A stretch of DNA of 64,000 nucleotides from JAKVAV01 sp047632755 (GTDB taxonomy: Bacteria > Bacteroidota > Bacteroidia > Flavobacteriales_D > Cryomorphaceae), in the NCBI GenBank assembly GCA_047632755.1, contig JBLIDT010000001.1:296517-360516 (forward strand), given 5' to 3'. Positions 16,207 through 25,583 of the stretch are shown here, in pieces. Position numbers and translations under genes: made by a program. A model generated the notes under the pieces. It saw only the letters and a list, made by a program, of their open reading frames with translations. It did no database searches and was not told where the DNA came from. Position 1 is the first letter of the stretch; every line of letters begins with the position of its first letter.

Positions 16207-19185
16207 ATGGTAATGGAATACAATTTTCGGGAAATTGAAGCCAAGTGGCAGAAGATCTGGAAGGATACAGAAGTTTATAAAGTTGAAGAAGATCCTGACA
16301 AAGAGAAATTCTACGTGTTGGATATGTTCCCGTACCCTTCTGGTGCGGGCCTCCACGTGGGTCACCCATTGGGATACATCGCTTCTGATGTGATTGCGCG
16401 CTATAAAACCCACAAAGGGTTTAACGTGCTTCACCCCATGGGCTTCGACTCTTTCGGTCTCCCTGCTGAGCAATACGCTATACAAACAGGGCAGCACCCT
16501 GCTATTACCACCAGAGATAATGTAGCTCGATACAAGGAGCAGCTCCAGCGAATGGGCTTCAATTACGACTGGAGCCGAGAGGTGCGCACCAGCGATCCTG
16601 ACTACTACCGCTGGACCCAGTGGATTTTTTCGAAAATCTACCAGAGTTGGTACAACAACAAAACAAACCAAGCCGAAGATATCTCAACCCTAATCGCCGC
16701 ATTTGAAGAAAACGGAACATACGGTGTCGAGGCATTTATTGATAGAGATTGGTTCAAAGAGCTGAATATGGAAAATTTCCCTTTCGGGGAATACTTCTCG
16801 GGAGAGCTCACTGCCACCGACTGGAAGGTCTTGAAAGACCACCAGAAACAAGAAATATTAAGCCATTACCGATTGGCATACCTCAGCGAAACTTGGGTGA
16901 ACTGGTGTGAAGCTTTGGGAACTGTTTTGGCAAACGACGAAATAAAAGAAGGCCTCAGCGAGCGTGGAGGACACCCCGTGGAGCAGCGCCTGATGAATCA
17001 GTGGAGCTTGCGTATTACCGCCTATGCCGACCGATTGCTCCAAGGCTTGGAAAAAGTAGACTGGCAAGATTCTATAAAAGACATGCAGCGCAACTGGATC
17101 GGTAAATCGATCGGCGCCATGGTGCGTTTTATGTTGGCCAATCATCCTGAGCATATCGATGTTTTTACCACTCGCCCCGACACCATTTTCGGCGTGAGTT
17201 TTATGGTGCTTGCGCCAGAGCATGACTTGGTGAAGAAAATTACTACCGACCGCCGCCGCGAAACTGTGGAAGCTTACGTGAAAAAGAGCATGGCCAAAAC
17301 GGAGCGCGAGCGTCAAAGTGAGGTGAAAACCGTAACAGGTGAATTCACAGGAGCCTATGCTACTCATCCTTTTTCGGGAGAGAAAGTTCCTGTTTGGATT
17401 GCCGACTACGTTTTGGCGGGATACGGAACAGGAGCCGTTATGGCCGTCCCTTCTGGCGATGAAAGAGATTACGCTTTCGCGAAGAAATTTGATCTAGAGA
17501 TTCCGAATATTTTCGAAGGGGTCGACATTTCTGAAGAGCCTTATCCAGGCAAAAAGGTCACGCTTAAAAACGCTGGATTCCTTGAAGGAATGACTTACGA
17601 AAAGGCCATGCAGGCCGTCATTCACGAATTGGAAGAAAAGCGTCTTGGCTATGGAAAAGTTAACTACCGATTGCGCGATGCCATTTTTTCGCGTCAGCGA
17701 TATTGGGGAGAACCCTTTCCAGTTTACTATAAGAACGACATTCCTCATCTTCTTGCCGATGATCAATTGCCTCTGACACTTCCTCCTGTAGATAAATACT
17801 TGCCGACAGATTCTGGTGAGCCACCTTTGGCTAGAGCCAAAAAAGAAGACTGGCCTATTTTTGAAGGCGACCGTATGGAGCACAATACCATGCCTGGCTG
17901 GGCGGGTTCGTCGTGGTACTTCCTTCGCTACATGGACCCAAAGAACACGGAACTGCCTGTTTCACCCGAAAAGGCAAACTACTGGGGAGCGGTTGATTTG
18001 TACATCGGAGGGGCGGAGCACGCCACTGGTCATCTCTTGTATTCTCGCTTTTGGACTAAGTTTTTGTGCGATCGTGGCTACATCGATTTCGATGAGCCTT
18101 TCGGCAAAATGATCAATCAAGGAATGATCTTGGGAAGGTCATTGATTTTATATCGTTTGAATTTTGGATACAAGCCTGATGATAATAGTGAAAACGCATT
18201 GCCTGAAATTTTAGTTTCAAAGTGTTTCAAAAATCCTTCGAGTTTAGACGAATACGGGCAAGAATTACTTGTCAAGTTGATCGGTGAAAAACTGAATGAA
18301 TTTAATCAATTGAACGCTACTAATTTCGGAATTAATGACCGAAAACACTTGATTAATGCACAGGTAACCAGACAACATATTGATGTAGATCTTGAGAAGG
18401 ATGGGGTGGTAGATGAAGCGGAAGTTAAAAAATGGCTCCGACGTGAGGTAATTCTGATTCCTGAAGAGGATGGTAGAATAATCGGAGATCACGAAGTGGA
18501 AAAGATGTCCAAGCGCTGGTTTAATGTGGTAACTCCCGATGCGCTTTGCGATCAATACGGTGCGGATACCTTGCGGATGTACGAGATGTTTCTCGGCCCG
18601 GTAGAACAATCAAAACCTTGGGATACTCAGGGAATTAGCGGAGTGCACAACTTCTTAAGAAAGTTTTGGCGCCTCCTTCACGATGGTGAAGGAAACGTTG
18701 TCCTAAACGAAGATGCACCTACTAAAAAGGAGATGCAAACACTTCACCGATGTATTAAGAAAGTCACCGATGATTTGGATCGACTTTCATGGAACACCGT
18801 CGTGAGTACCTTAATGATAGCCGTAAACGAACTAACGGCTTTGAAAAGCAACAACAAGCAAGTATTAGAAACCTTGGCAATCCTTATTTCCCCTTACGGG
18901 CCTCACTTTTCCGAAGAGATTTGGGAGAAGCTTGGAAATAGCGATTCTGTACTCAAGCAACCTTGGCCGACTTTCGAGGCGAAATACCTTGAAGAGGATG
19001 AGTTTGAATACCCTGTTTCCTTCAATGGAAAGATGAGATTCAAAATGGCCTTGGCAGCAGATATGCCCAAAGAAGAAGTCGAAAAAGCTGTTCTCAACTC
19101 AGCCGAAGCCGCGAAATACTTGGAAGGCAAAACACCAAAAAAGGTGATCGTGGTTCCGAAGAGAATTGTGAATGTGGTGATATAA
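16207..19185 (+). CDS. leuS: Leucyl-tRNA synthetase
   Basis: Charges tRNA-Leu. At 992 residues it is longer than typical bacterial enzymes (about 860) because of Bacteroidota-type insertions. Order: HIGH-type motif HVGH at residues 50-53 in YPSGAGLHVGHPLGY; an editing domain with TTRPDTIFGVSFMVLAPEHD and GTGAVMAVPSGDERDYAFA; WAGSSWYFLRYMDP; and the second catalytic motif KMSKR at 766-770. Two oddities: the KMSKS serine is replaced (KMSKRWFNVV), and about 110 residues between MINQGMILGRS and that motif are rich in Asn/Asp/Lys and look expanded. The C-terminal half ends in the tRNA-binding region (KMALAADMPKEEVEKAVL). A second in-frame ATG lies two codons downstream of the chosen start. Confidence 0.97.
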   Translation: MVMEYNFREIEAKWQKIWKDTEVYKVEEDPDKEKFYVLDMFPYPSGAGLHVGHPLGYIASDVIARYKTHKGFNVLHPMGFDSFGLPAEQYAIQTGQHPAITTRDNVARYKEQLQRMGFNYDWSREVRTSDPDYYRWTQWIFSKIYQSWYNNKTNQAEDISTLIAAFEENGTYGVEAFIDRDWFKELNMENFPFGEYFSGELTATDWKVLKDHQKQEILSHYRLAYLSETWVNWCEALGTVLANDEIKEGLSERGGHPVEQRLMNQWSLRITAYADRLLQGLEKVDWQDSIKDMQRNWIGKSIGAMVRFMLANHPEHIDVFTTRPDTIFGVSFMVLAPEHDLVKKITTDRRRETVEAYVKKSMAKTERERQSEVKTVTGEFTGAYATHPFSGEKVPVWIADYVLAGYGTGAVMAVPSGDERDYAFAKKFDLEIPNIFEGVDISEEPYPGKKVTLKNAGFLEGMTYEKAMQAVIHELEEKRLGYGKVNYRLRDAIFSRQRYWGEPFPVYYKNDIPHLLADDQLPLTLPPVDKYLPTDSGEPPLARAKKEDWPIFEGDRMEHNTMPGWAGSSWYFLRYMDPKNTELPVSPEKANYWGAVDLYIGGAEHATGHLLYSRFWTKFLCDRGYIDFDEPFGKMINQGMILGRSLILYRLNFGYKPDDNSENALPEILVSKCFKNPSSLDEYGQELLVKLIGEKLNEFNQLNATNFGINDRKHLINAQVTRQHIDVDLEKDGVVDEAEVKKWLRREVILIPEEDGRIIGDHEVEKMSKRWFNVVTPDALCDQYGADTLRMYEMFLGPVEQSKPWDTQGISGVHNFLRKFWRLLHDGEGNVVLNEDAPTKKEMQTLHRCIKKVTDDLDRLSWNTVVSTLMIAVNELTALKSNNKQVLETLAILISPYGPHFSEEIWEKLGNSDSVLKQPWPTFEAKYLEEDEFEYPVSFNGKMRFKMALAADMPKEEVEKAVLNSAEAAKYLEGKTPKKVIVVPKRIVNVVI

Positions 19186-19262
19186 AGGCAATTTTTTGCT
19201 TCTGCTATCGTCTATTAACAAGTCTTCTAACCCTTTGGAATGGAATTTGAATTGACCGCTGC

Positions 19263-20081
19263 ATGAAGCAAATAGCACTTCTTACAATTAGTACGCTCTT
19301 GACCGTGTCGGTTTTTTCACAGAAAAGACCGCCGAAGGTTAGTTTGGATACCCTTCCGGTAATGGATTTGCCGGCAATTGATCAAATTGCTTTTGGTGAA
19401 GGTGAATACCTTCGATTCAGATTGCATTATGGGCTTATCGATGCAGGCGAGGCGGAATTGAATGTCTACAAAAGCAATAAGAAATACGAAGGCCGCGATG
19501 CCCTCCACGTTGTCGGAACAGGAAAGACACTAGGGGCTTTCAACTGGTTCTTTAAGGTGAGAGATCGCTACGAGACCTACCTAGATGAGGAAGGTGTTTT
19601 CCCTTGGGAATTTGTTCGAGATATTCGGGAAGGCGGCTACGAAAAGCAGCAGACCTACAGCTTTCATCAGCATAAGGCCGCCGTAAGCACCAACAAGGGC
19701 GATACGTTCAAGATTCCACCATTGTCGCAAGACATGCTCTCTTCGTTTTATTTTGCTCGCACGATCGACTTTTCAAACGCCCGTATTGGTGAAGTCTTTA
19801 CCATCCCCACCTTCGTCGATGGAGAAGAGTATCCGCTCAAGATCAGATACCTCGGAAAAGAAAACCTCAAATCGAGGACAGGAACCTACCGTTGCCTGAA
19901 GTTTGTGCCCGTAGTTCAAGAGGGAAGAGTTTTTAAGGAAGAGGAAGATATGACGGTTTGGATTACCGATGATAAGAATAAGATTCCCGTTTTGGCTCAA
20001 GCCAAAGTATTGGTGGGTTCCATCAAAATGGAATTGGTAGAATACCACAACTTGTCGAATCCTATCGCAAAAATCGATTGA
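19263..20081 (+). CDS. DUF3108 exported protein
   Basis: A 272-residue protein with a signal peptide (KQIALLTISTLLTVSVFSQ). The mature part carries the DUF3108 pattern: GEYLRFRLHYGLIDAGEAEL, KTLGAFNWFFKVRDRYETYLD, QDMLSSFYFARTIDF, and a final strand-rich VLVGSIKMELVEYH. Members are periplasmic, likely beta-rich, with unknown function; in several Bacteroidota they sit beside peptidoglycan hydrolases, as here (an M23 lipoprotein 31 bases downstream). No catalytic residues are evident. Confidence 0.85.
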   Translation: MKQIALLTISTLLTVSVFSQKRPPKVSLDTLPVMDLPAIDQIAFGEGEYLRFRLHYGLIDAGEAELNVYKSNKKYEGRDALHVVGTGKTLGAFNWFFKVRDRYETYLDEEGVFPWEFVRDIREGGYEKQQTYSFHQHKAAVSTNKGDTFKIPPLSQDMLSSFYFARTIDFSNARIGEVFTIPTFVDGEEYPLKIRYLGKENLKSRTGTYRCLKFVPVVQEGRVFKEEEDMTVWITDDKNKIPVLAQAKVLVGSIKMELVEYHNLSNPIAKID

Positions 20082-20098
20082 TTTGAACTTCGATTTTT
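20069..20098 (+). terminator. AT-rich hairpin at the end of the DUF3108 gene
   Basis: AAAAATCGA pairs with TCGATTTTT around a 12-base loop, beginning inside the last codons of the DUF3108 gene and ending in five Ts. It may terminate part of the transcription before the M23 gene, although the same bases overlap that gene's likely promoter. Confidence 0.35.
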
Positions 20099-20105
20099 AT
20101 ATTCG
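20098..20105 (+). promoter_or_regulatory. Possible -7 promoter element for the M23 lipoprotein gene
   Basis: TATATTCG is one base off TAnnTTTG, with a TTG 17 bases upstream (20078-20080) as a -33 candidate. The ATG is only six bases downstream, so a transcript from here would be almost leaderless. Confidence 0.35.
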
Positions 20106-20111
20106 CGCTCC

Positions 20112-21353
20112 ATGCAAATTCGCTCCACAGTATACCTGCTTTTTTTCCCCTTCCTATTTCTAGCTTATTCCTGTTCGGATAGTCAAGAAAATGTGGAGGA
20201 TTTAGATCCCGAAGACGTCTCCATTCAAGTAATTGAAGTGCCCAAGCGTTACGGAATCGAAGAGCGTGCCTACAAGATTCACGAGGGTACCATTAAGAAG
20301 AATCAGTTCTTGGCCGACATACTCCTGGGCTTTGGTGTGCCTTACGGCGACATTGCCACCTTGGAAGGGGTGAGTAAAGATGTGCACGATGTTAGAAAAC
20401 TTAGGGCAGGAGACAATTATGCCGTTTTCACCAACCGCGATAGCACCGAGAGTGCGAGCTTCTTCGTAGTGGAAACCAGCCCAGCCAATTACGTGGTTTA
20501 TCAACTGGGAGACACCATTTCGGCCTACCTCGGGAAAAAGCCAATTGAGACAAAGTTGAGAGAAGCAGGAGGGATGATTACTAGCTCTCTTTACCAAACC
20601 ATTTCCGATAATGATTTGCCAGCTGAACTGGCCATGGAGTTGAGTTTGATCTATGCGTGGACGGTTGATTTTTACCGCATCCAAAAGGGCGATTACTTCA
20701 AAGTTATTTTCGAAGAAGAGTCTGTCGAGGGTCAACGAATTGGAGTTGGAGAGGTCATTGCCGCCGAGTTTGGACACCGCGATGAGGTGTTCCACGGTTT
20801 CTATTTTGAGAAAGATAAATTGAGGGAATATTTTGATTTGGAAGGAGAGAACTTGAGAAGGGCTTTTTTGAAAGCGCCCGTCGAATTTTCGCGAATTTCA
20901 TCGCGCTATACCATGAAGCGCTATCATCCCGTTCAGCGACGGTTCAAAGCACATTTGGGAACGGACTACGCGGCGCCTCAGGGCACTCCAATCGTTGCTA
21001 CGGCAGATGGTGAAGTCATCGCCTCGGCCTATGGTAAGTACAATGGGAATTATGTCAAAATCAAACACAACAGCACCTACACGACTCAATACCTGCACAT
21101 GTCCAAACGAGCCGCTAAAGATGGAGCGTACGTGCGCCAAGGCGATGTGATTGGTTATGTTGGTTCTACAGGCTTAGCGACTGGTCCACACGTGTGCTAC
21201 CGCTTTTGGGTAAACGGAAAACAAGTAGACCCTTACCGGCAAGATTTGCCTTCGGGAGATCCAATACCAGACGAGTTTAGACCAGAGTTCGGTGTTGCCA
21301 GTGATAGCCTGAATCTTATTCTAAAAGAGATAAGGATCGATCAGTTGATCTAG
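20112..21353 (+). CDS. M23-family metallopeptidase lipoprotein
   Basis: A 413-residue lipoprotein (signal STVYLLFFPFLFLAYSC, lipidated Cys21) with a C-terminal LytM/M23 domain (about 275-385). The zinc ligands are visible: HLGTDYAAPQGTP (His and Asp), QYLHMS (His) and GPHVCYRFW (His), so the enzyme should be active on peptide crossbridges of peptidoglycan. The middle region (about 55-250: QFLADILLGFGVPY, LRAGDNYAVF, MITSSLYQTI) matches the OapA/LysM-like and bridging segments of MepM-type endopeptidases. Likely anchored in the outer membrane facing the periplasm. A role in wall growth alongside the upstream DUF3108 protein is inference. Confidence 0.92.
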   Translation: MQIRSTVYLLFFPFLFLAYSCSDSQENVEDLDPEDVSIQVIEVPKRYGIEERAYKIHEGTIKKNQFLADILLGFGVPYGDIATLEGVSKDVHDVRKLRAGDNYAVFTNRDSTESASFFVVETSPANYVVYQLGDTISAYLGKKPIETKLREAGGMITSSLYQTISDNDLPAELAMELSLIYAWTVDFYRIQKGDYFKVIFEEESVEGQRIGVGEVIAAEFGHRDEVFHGFYFEKDKLREYFDLEGENLRRAFLKAPVEFSRISSRYTMKRYHPVQRRFKAHLGTDYAAPQGTPIVATADGEVIASAYGKYNGNYVKIKHNSTYTTQYLHMSKRAAKDGAYVRQGDVIGYVGSTGLATGPHVCYRFWVNGKQVDPYRQDLPSGDPIPDEFRPEFGVASDSLNLILKEIRIDQLI

Positions 21354-21390
21354 GTTTTTCTCTAAGGCGGCTTGACCACTTTGTTTTTGC

Positions 21391-21398
21391 TATTTTCG
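21391..21398 (+). promoter_or_regulatory. Possible -7 promoter element for the M28 peptidase gene
   Basis: TATTTTCG (TAnnTTTG with one mismatch) with TTGACC at 21372-21377 about 17 bases upstream and the ATG 19 bases downstream, the usual Bacteroidota geometry. Confidence 0.45.
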
Positions 21399-21417
21399 CG
21401 CTTCATTTTATAATCTT

Positions 21418-22902
21418 ATGAAGGCTAGACTTATTCTTCCTACTATTTTTTCTTTTTTGTTTGCAGGTGCTTTCGCCCAAAATACTCAAGCTCTTGTTGA
21501 AGAGACAGTCACGCATTCGGGAGTTCAGGCCAAGATTGAGTTCTTGGCATCCGATGAACTTCGAGGGCGAGACACACCATCGCCCGAGCAAAATATTGCC
21601 GCCAAATACTTGGCTACGCGAATGAAAGAGTGGGGAGTTAAAATGGCTCCAAGTATGGATGACTACCGCCAGCAGGTAAACTTTAAAAACGTCACTCCGC
21701 CCTCAGCTGGGACATTCGTAGTGAAAGATTCTAGCTATGTCCTTGGAGAAGATATTCTATTGCTCGAAGGGATTTCAGGAAACTTTGAAGCTAAAGTAGT
21801 CTTCCTAGACTACGGGAGTGAGGAGGATTTTGCCGATGCCAAAGTCGAAGGAAAGATAGTAGTAGTTCGTCTTGGTGCTAAAGGAGAACCGAATGTGCGC
21901 AAGGCATTCAGAGCAGGGCGAGAAAAGAAAAAGAGAGCGGCCGAGAAAGGAGCGCTGGCATTGATTGAGTTATACACGTCTACCCAAATTAGCTGGAAAA
22001 TAATTAAGAATTACATCGGAGGCCCAAGCATTTCATTGGACATGGGAGAGGAGGAGGAAGACGGAATTCCTCATCTGTGGTTGGACGACTCTTACAATAC
22101 TGGCTCTGAATTTTTTGCTGAAAAGAGCAGAAAGGCGCAATTGAATATTGGCGGAGAAGCGATCGATCGATTTTCGGCCTACAACGTAATTGGAATGGTA
22201 GAAGGAACCAATCCAGAATTGAAAGATGAGATCGTGGTTTATTCAGCGCATTACGACCACGTTGGAGTGGGACAGCCCGATGCTGACGGGGATACCATTT
22301 ACAATGGAACCCGCGACAATGGAATAGGATCGATTACCGTATTGGAAGCTGCGCATAACATCGCTAACTATCCACTTGAGCGCACTTCGATGTTCATCTT
22401 TTTCACGGGAGAAGAGAAGGGCTTACTAGGAAGCGAATGGTTTGTAGAACATCCAGTCGTTCCTCTTGAAAGTATTGTGATGTGTTTCAACAGCGACAAT
22501 GCTGGATACAACGATACTACTATCACCACCATCATTGGCCTGGAGCGAACCACCGCTACCGAAGCCTTTGTTACTGCTGGGGAAACGTACGGACTAGGCA
22601 CGATTCCTGACCAAATGCCCGATCAAAATCTCTTCGATCGCTCAGATCAGGTGAGCTTTGCCAGAAAGGGCATACCAGCAGTGATGTATACAATGGGTGT
22701 GACAGCTTTCGACGATCAGGTTTTAGAGTTCTACCACCAAGCGGGTGATAATCCAGATTCTGTTGATTATGATTACCTCTTCAAATTCACCAAGGCCTAT
22801 GTGCATGCATGCAGGCTAGTTGGAAATATGGCCGAAAGACCATACTGGACAGAGGGAGATAAGTACTTCGAAGCGGGAGAGGAGTTGTATAAGACTCAGT
22901 AA
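21418..22902 (+). CDS. Exported M28-family metallopeptidase with PA domain
   Basis: A 494-residue protein with a signal peptide (KARLILPTIFSFLFAGAFAQ). Residues about 35-250 include a protease-associated domain (FADAKVEGKIVVVRLG, AAEKGALALIEL); residues about 255-490 are an M28 aminopeptidase-like domain with all five di-zinc ligands: YSAHYDHVG (His), GTRDNGIGS (Asp), FTGEEKGLLGSEW (Glu pair), FNSDNAGY (Asp), and FYHQAGD (His). It should release N-terminal residues from peptides in the periplasm or outside. There is no T9SS sorting domain. Its end overlaps by seven bases the end of the convergent Rossmann gene. Confidence 0.92.
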   Translation: MKARLILPTIFSFLFAGAFAQNTQALVEETVTHSGVQAKIEFLASDELRGRDTPSPEQNIAAKYLATRMKEWGVKMAPSMDDYRQQVNFKNVTPPSAGTFVVKDSSYVLGEDILLLEGISGNFEAKVVFLDYGSEEDFADAKVEGKIVVVRLGAKGEPNVRKAFRAGREKKKRAAEKGALALIELYTSTQISWKIIKNYIGGPSISLDMGEEEEDGIPHLWLDDSYNTGSEFFAEKSRKAQLNIGGEAIDRFSAYNVIGMVEGTNPELKDEIVVYSAHYDHVGVGQPDADGDTIYNGTRDNGIGSITVLEAAHNIANYPLERTSMFIFFTGEEKGLLGSEWFVEHPVVPLESIVMCFNSDNAGYNDTTITTIIGLERTTATEAFVTAGETYGLGTIPDQMPDQNLFDRSDQVSFARKGIPAVMYTMGVTAFDDQVLEFYHQAGDNPDSVDYDYLFKFTKAYVHACRLVGNMAERPYWTEGDKYFEAGEELYKTQ

Positions 22903-23546
22903 TTCTCTGTCATCCCATCATACTCAAAATGGTGAACGCCTCTTAGAGAGGCTTTCGCCAATCTTAGCATTGACTGCGCCACTGTTTTCACGTGAATGGG
23001 TTTGTACTTGCTGAAAGAACCAAGCATCAACGGAGCAATCAAGTTCATCCCTACTGTTCCAATTTTCTCGCCCAAACGGCTTTCTATTCTGGGGCCGAGC
23101 AGAAGAGAAGGATGAAAAATATGCAAGCTCTCAAAGCTGAGGTTTTCCAAATTTAGCTCCACCTCGCCCTTTACTTTACTGTAAAAGACGCTTGAGTTGG
23201 CGTCACTCCCTATGGCACTGATAAGGCTGAAAGACTCGATGCCCTGAGCCTTTGCCGCTTTCGCGAAAGCGATAACGTAATCGTGATCTACTTTGCGAAA
23301 TGCTTCTTTTGATCCAGCAATTTTCATGGTGGTGCCCAAGCAGCAAAAGGCATGGTCGGCACCATTGCAGGCATTCTCGAGATCCAATGATTTGTCAAAA
23401 TCGATTTTTGTCCAAGCCACCTTCCCCTCTTGCTTGCCATCTCTTCTGGTGAGGGCTATGGCAGATAAAACGTCTTTATCTGATTTCATTCCGTCGACTA
23501 GAAATGTGCCGATAAGTCCTGTTGCTCCTGCTATTATTGCTTTCAA
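22896..23546 (-). CDS. NAD(P)-binding Rossmann-fold protein (atypical SDR, TIP30/YbjT-like)
   Basis: A 216-residue cytoplasmic protein. It opens with the dinucleotide loop KAIIAGATGLIGTFLVDGM, followed by HAFCCLGTTMKIAGSKEAFRKVDHDYV, SLISAIGSDANSSVFYSKVKGEVE (an S...YxxxK-like active site as in atypical short-chain reductases) and LHIFHPSLLLGPR. The pattern resembles TIP30/HTATIP2 and bacterial YbjT-like proteins; the substrate is unknown. Translation starts at a TTG that overlaps the ispG stop as TTGA, so it is coupled to ispG. Confidence 0.82.
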   Translation of the reverse strand: MKAIIAGATGLIGTFLVDGMKSDKDVLSAIALTRRDGKQEGKVAWTKIDFDKSLDLENACNGADHAFCCLGTTMKIAGSKEAFRKVDHDYVIAFAKAAKAQGIESFSLISAIGSDANSSVFYSKVKGEVELNLENLSFESLHIFHPSLLLGPRIESRLGEKIGTVGMNLIAPLMLGSFSKYKPIHVKTVAQSMLRLAKASLRGVHHFEYDGMTENY

Positions 23547-25507
23547 ATCTCTACTTCTTTAGGTTCTATCCAATCTCCGTGTTCGCGAATGAGGTCGATC
23601 AATTCGTCCACCGCATTTTCAGAAGGCACATTTCGTTTTACCACATCCTTCTCTTTGTAGAGGGTGATTTTTCCAACGCCTGTTCCGACGTATCCGTAAT
23701 CGGCATCAGCCATTTCGCCAGGGCCATTCACGATGCAACCCATAATCCCGATTTTCACTCCTTTCAAGTGTTCGGTTCGGGCGCGAATTTTTGCCGTTGT
23801 TTCCTGAAGGTCGAAGAGTGTTCTTCCACATGAAGGACATGAAATGTATTCCGTTTTGCTGATTCGAGTCCGCGTAGCTTGCAGAATCCCGAAATTTAAT
23901 GAGTTGGTTGTTCTGGCATCAACCACATCTGACTGAACCCAAATTCCATCTCCCAATCCGTCTATAAAAAGTCCGCCAGCATCAGTTGAGGCATAGATGC
24001 GAAAATGCTCTTTCTCCAAGTCAGCGTATTTTCTTTTGATCACCACAGGAATGTCGGAATCGTTGTTCATCAACTCCATGAAAGCTCGACGAAGCGCGGG
24101 CATCGCATGCTCATTTTCGGTCTCCAAGATCAAAACTGAATTCTTCGAAGCCTTTAATTTTTCTATGAATGATGAATCGTAGATCTCTGTTTCGTCGGCG
24201 GCTATAAAGTTGGCAGTCGCGCTTAGTTCGCCCGTTTCCATAAATGACTTGGCGGCGATCAAAGGATAAACTCTTGGCTTGTGTGATTGCTCTTTCCAAG
24301 CTTGTTCATCGACTATCACACTGAGCGTGCCTGGGATTTCAAAACTTACCGAATTCTCGCCGATATACGCGTAGTCCGCGGCCTGATCGCCGATGTTCCA
24401 TTTATCCAATGGAATGCTGTAATTGTAACCAAGTGGGAAAAACGACGCAGGTTTGATTTCCGCTTTTTGCGAAAGATCGCCTATCACAATTGGTGATTGA
24501 CCATCACCCATGTTCGCCACTCGATTCGTGTGGCGACGTGTATATGAAAATGGATCGAGGGGATTGTGACTGACTTCCTTGATGGACGCGTGCCCCTTTC
24601 TTTTTTCGTAACGATCGACTAGAAGCCGTGCCACTGGAATTTCTTCTTCCGGATCTTCGGTTAAGCTTACGCGAACTGTATCACCAATTCCATCTTCCAA
24701 TAAAGTTCCGATTCCAACTGCCGATTTTATCCTGCCGTCTTCGCCTTCACCTGCTTCGGTTACTCCAAGGTGGATGGGGTAATTCATTCCCTCGTCCATC
24801 ATTCTGCGCACCAAGAGGCGGTAGGCCTGCACCATTACCAGCGTATTGCTGGCTTTCATGCTGAGCACGAGCTCATGGTAATCGTGATCTCGGCAGATAT
24901 TTAAAAACTCCATCGCCGACTCAACCATACCTTCGGGAGTATCGCCGTAGCGACTCAAAATACGGTCGCTCAAAGATCCGTGGTTGGTGCCGATTCGCAT
25001 GGCGGTTCCTTCCTCCTTGCAAATCTCCACCAGTGGAGTAAATCGTTTTCGAATGCGATCCAACTCGGCTTGATAGCTATCGTCGGTATACTCGATGGTC
25101 TCGAATTTCTTTTTGTCAGCGTAGTTTCCTGGATTTACCCTTACCTTTTCTACGATGCGCGCTGCAATCTCTGCCGCATTTGGGGTAAAGTGAATGTCGG
25201 CTACCAAAGGGGCGCTATGGCCTTTGGCGCGAATTCCATCCTTGATTGCTTGAAGATTTTCAGCCTCTTTTTTACTCGGAGCGGTAATTCGCACCAGCTC
25301 ACAACCCACTTCAATCATCCGGATAGATTGGTCAATGGTGCCTTGAGTATCCATCGTATCCGTGGTGGTCATGGATTGAACCCGAATAGGGTTATCGCCG
25401 CCCATTCCAACAGATCCGATTTGTATAGATCGGGTTTGAAACCGCTCGTAAGCAATCGAATTCGGGCAATAGGATTTGTTATCTATGATCGTTTCAGACA
25501 TTGACAT
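23543..25507 (-). CDS. ispG: (E)-4-hydroxy-3-methylbut-2-enyl-diphosphate synthase (large, inserted form)
   Basis: Reductively converts MEcPP to HMBPP in the MEP isoprenoid pathway using a 4Fe-4S cluster. At 654 residues it is the large form shared by Bacteroidota, Chlamydiae and plants, with a middle domain inserted between the TIM barrel (QIGSVGMGGDNPIRVQSMTTTDTMDT region, LVADIHFTPNAA, VRVNPGNY, TNHGSLSDRIL) and the C-terminal cluster domain. The cluster cysteines are C557 and C560 (YISCPSCGRTLFDL) and C591 (GIMGCIVNGPGEMADAD). Codons 1 and 3 are both ATG, so the start could be two codons later. The TGA stop overlaps the TTG of the next gene. Confidence 0.95.
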   Translation of the reverse strand: MSMSETIIDNKSYCPNSIAYERFQTRSIQIGSVGMGGDNPIRVQSMTTTDTMDTQGTIDQSIRMIEVGCELVRITAPSKKEAENLQAIKDGIRAKGHSAPLVADIHFTPNAAEIAARIVEKVRVNPGNYADKKKFETIEYTDDSYQAELDRIRKRFTPLVEICKEEGTAMRIGTNHGSLSDRILSRYGDTPEGMVESAMEFLNICRDHDYHELVLSMKASNTLVMVQAYRLLVRRMMDEGMNYPIHLGVTEAGEGEDGRIKSAVGIGTLLEDGIGDTVRVSLTEDPEEEIPVARLLVDRYEKRKGHASIKEVSHNPLDPFSYTRRHTNRVANMGDGQSPIVIGDLSQKAEIKPASFFPLGYNYSIPLDKWNIGDQAADYAYIGENSVSFEIPGTLSVIVDEQAWKEQSHKPRVYPLIAAKSFMETGELSATANFIAADETEIYDSSFIEKLKASKNSVLILETENEHAMPALRRAFMELMNNDSDIPVVIKRKYADLEKEHFRIYASTDAGGLFIDGLGDGIWVQSDVVDARTTNSLNFGILQATRTRISKTEYISCPSCGRTLFDLQETTAKIRARTEHLKGVKIGIMGCIVNGPGEMADADYGYVGTGVGKITLYKEKDVVKRNVPSENAVDELIDLIREHGDWIEPKEVEI

Positions 25508-25540
25508 TTTGGTTTAATTAGTTTCTGTCAACAGGTTACA

Positions 25541-25563
25541 GGAACTTTATGGACAGACTCTAA
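25541..25563 (-). repeat. Dispersed short element, copy 2 (IS-end-like)
   Basis: On the minus strand this reads TTAGAGTCTGTCCATAAAG followed by TTCC, matching 20 of 23 bases of the copy at 58317. A diverged inverted partner (TTAGTTTCTGTC) lies at 25518-25529, giving a small imperfect hairpin in the ispG leader region. Confidence 0.4.
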
Positions 25564-25583
25564 TGACGAAGTTAACGCTTTCA

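Noticed and set aside
16141..16671. Minus-strand frame over the leuS start
   Set aside because: It overlaps the HIGH-motif coding region and has shadow-like composition.
20202..20795. 197-codon minus-strand frame within the M23 gene
   Set aside because: No family resemblance; the plus strand has signal peptide, lipobox and full zinc motif.
24980..25504. Plus-strand frame opposite ispG
   Set aside because: ispG is unambiguous on the minus strand; the opposite frame has no known motif.
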